Positions 63,457-64,000 of a stretch of DNA of 64,000 nucleotides are shown piece after piece (within the stretch, counting starts at the first letter, position 1; every line of letters begins with the position of its first letter). Position numbers and translations under genes: made by a program. The notes beneath the pieces are model-generated. The model made no database searches and had not been told where the DNA came from. It worked only from the letters and a program-made list of their open reading frames with translations. This stretch comes from Cercis canadensis (lineage: Eukaryota; Streptophyta; Magnoliopsida; Fabales; Fabaceae), in the NCBI GenBank assembly GCA_003255065.1, contig QAOA01004158.1, positions 187,537 through 251,536 of the forward strand, written 5' to 3'.

Positions 63457-64000
63457 GTTAGTTGAATTTCTCATTCTTTCCATCTCTTTGAAATTGTAAC
63501 AGAAACTGCTTGCCAAACTAGAATTAATTAAAAACAAGAAAGTTAGGAAATACTAGGTTAGAATTTTTGTCAGGCAATAGAGAAGAAACGCAGTACAATT
63601 GGTCAAGTGTTGACATTACATGTTCTTGCCAGTCACAAATGGTTGTTATTTTACTTTGCATTTTAAGCTTATTGTTAAATATTTTATAATGAGTNTGTTA
63701 AATATTTTAAAATGAGTATCTCCTTTACTCTAGAAATAATAAATTATGTGGGTTTTCTATTACTTTTTTAATATATATTTATTGAAATTAATAAATAATA
63801 ATTAATTTGGGTCATCATCAGATGTTGGATTCATATCGTAAAGGAATTGCAAGAATAAAATAAGTTTTTATTTGGGGGCAGAGTAGTTTTGAATTGATTG
63901 ATTCAATTATAATATTCCTATTAATTACTGAATTGATGGGCTGCTTTTGGTCCACCACCTCACTAACCTTAATATTGGTCCTTTTTTTTTTTTTTTTTTT
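63457..64000. other. AGPase intron start, then unrelated AT-rich DNA
   Basis: It matches the first AGPase intron of relic C to about 63740, with a 22-bp duplication around the N at 63695. It then changes to unrelated sequence ending in a T run at the window edge. No gene is seen. Confidence 0.45.

Overview
This window is nuclear DNA of a flowering plant, most likely a eudicot and possibly woody; the species cannot be fixed from the sequence. The evidence is AT-rich sequence, GT-AG introns, plant transposon families (hAT, CACTA, Mutator-like, LTR), and a tandem cluster of leucine-rich-repeat receptor-like kinases (LRR-RLKs) of the subfamily XII type, the group that includes FLS2, EFR and Xa21-like receptors.

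Six RLK loci lie on the + strand. RLK-1 (99-5079) and RLK-6 (58092-61797) read as complete three-exon genes of 1101 aa; RLK-1 does so once an assembly duplication is discounted. RLK-3 (26508-29798) is open but loses its first 143 or so residues at an N. RLK-4 (36255-39956) is intact apart from one single-base deletion. RLK-2 (18679-22549) is heavily broken. RLK-5 (45816-46499) is only a kinase tail. All share one layout: exon 1 (signal peptide, LRR N-cap, first LRRs), a short intron, exon 2 (remaining LRRs, membrane segment, kinase up to the APE motif) and exon 3 (kinase C-lobe). The catalytic loop is HCD instead of HRD, so these are non-RD kinases, as expected of pattern-recognition receptors.

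Between the RLKs sit decayed copies of the plastid ADP-glucose pyrophosphorylase large-subunit gene (6059-10110, 30428-31532, 40948-45192, 47309-47439, 63223-63456, plus a last-exon scrap at 15470). In three copies the last AGPase exon runs directly into an LRR exon at the same point. The duplicating unit was therefore a block of RLK, AGPase relic, RLK relic and spacer. Each copy then lost different AGPase exons.

The spacers carry mobile elements whose ends can be read, several against an empty site in a paralogous copy. They are: a 759-bp hAT-type element in intron 1 of RLK-1; a second hAT-type element at 48009-48851; a 3.95-kb CACTA element (49089-53038) carrying spliced fragments of a ceramide glucosyltransferase gene; a Mutator-like element (32135-33123) carrying a folate-biopterin-transporter fragment on the minus strand; and a solo LTR (55131-56039) with an internal GAGCTC-rich minisatellite. 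A five-copy 105-bp minisatellite lies at 14221-14745.

The window has 18 single-base N positions. Most are flanked by direct duplications of 20 to 511 bp, which look like unmerged contig ends or haplotypes. Several apparent breaks and tandem repeats are therefore likely assembly artefacts.
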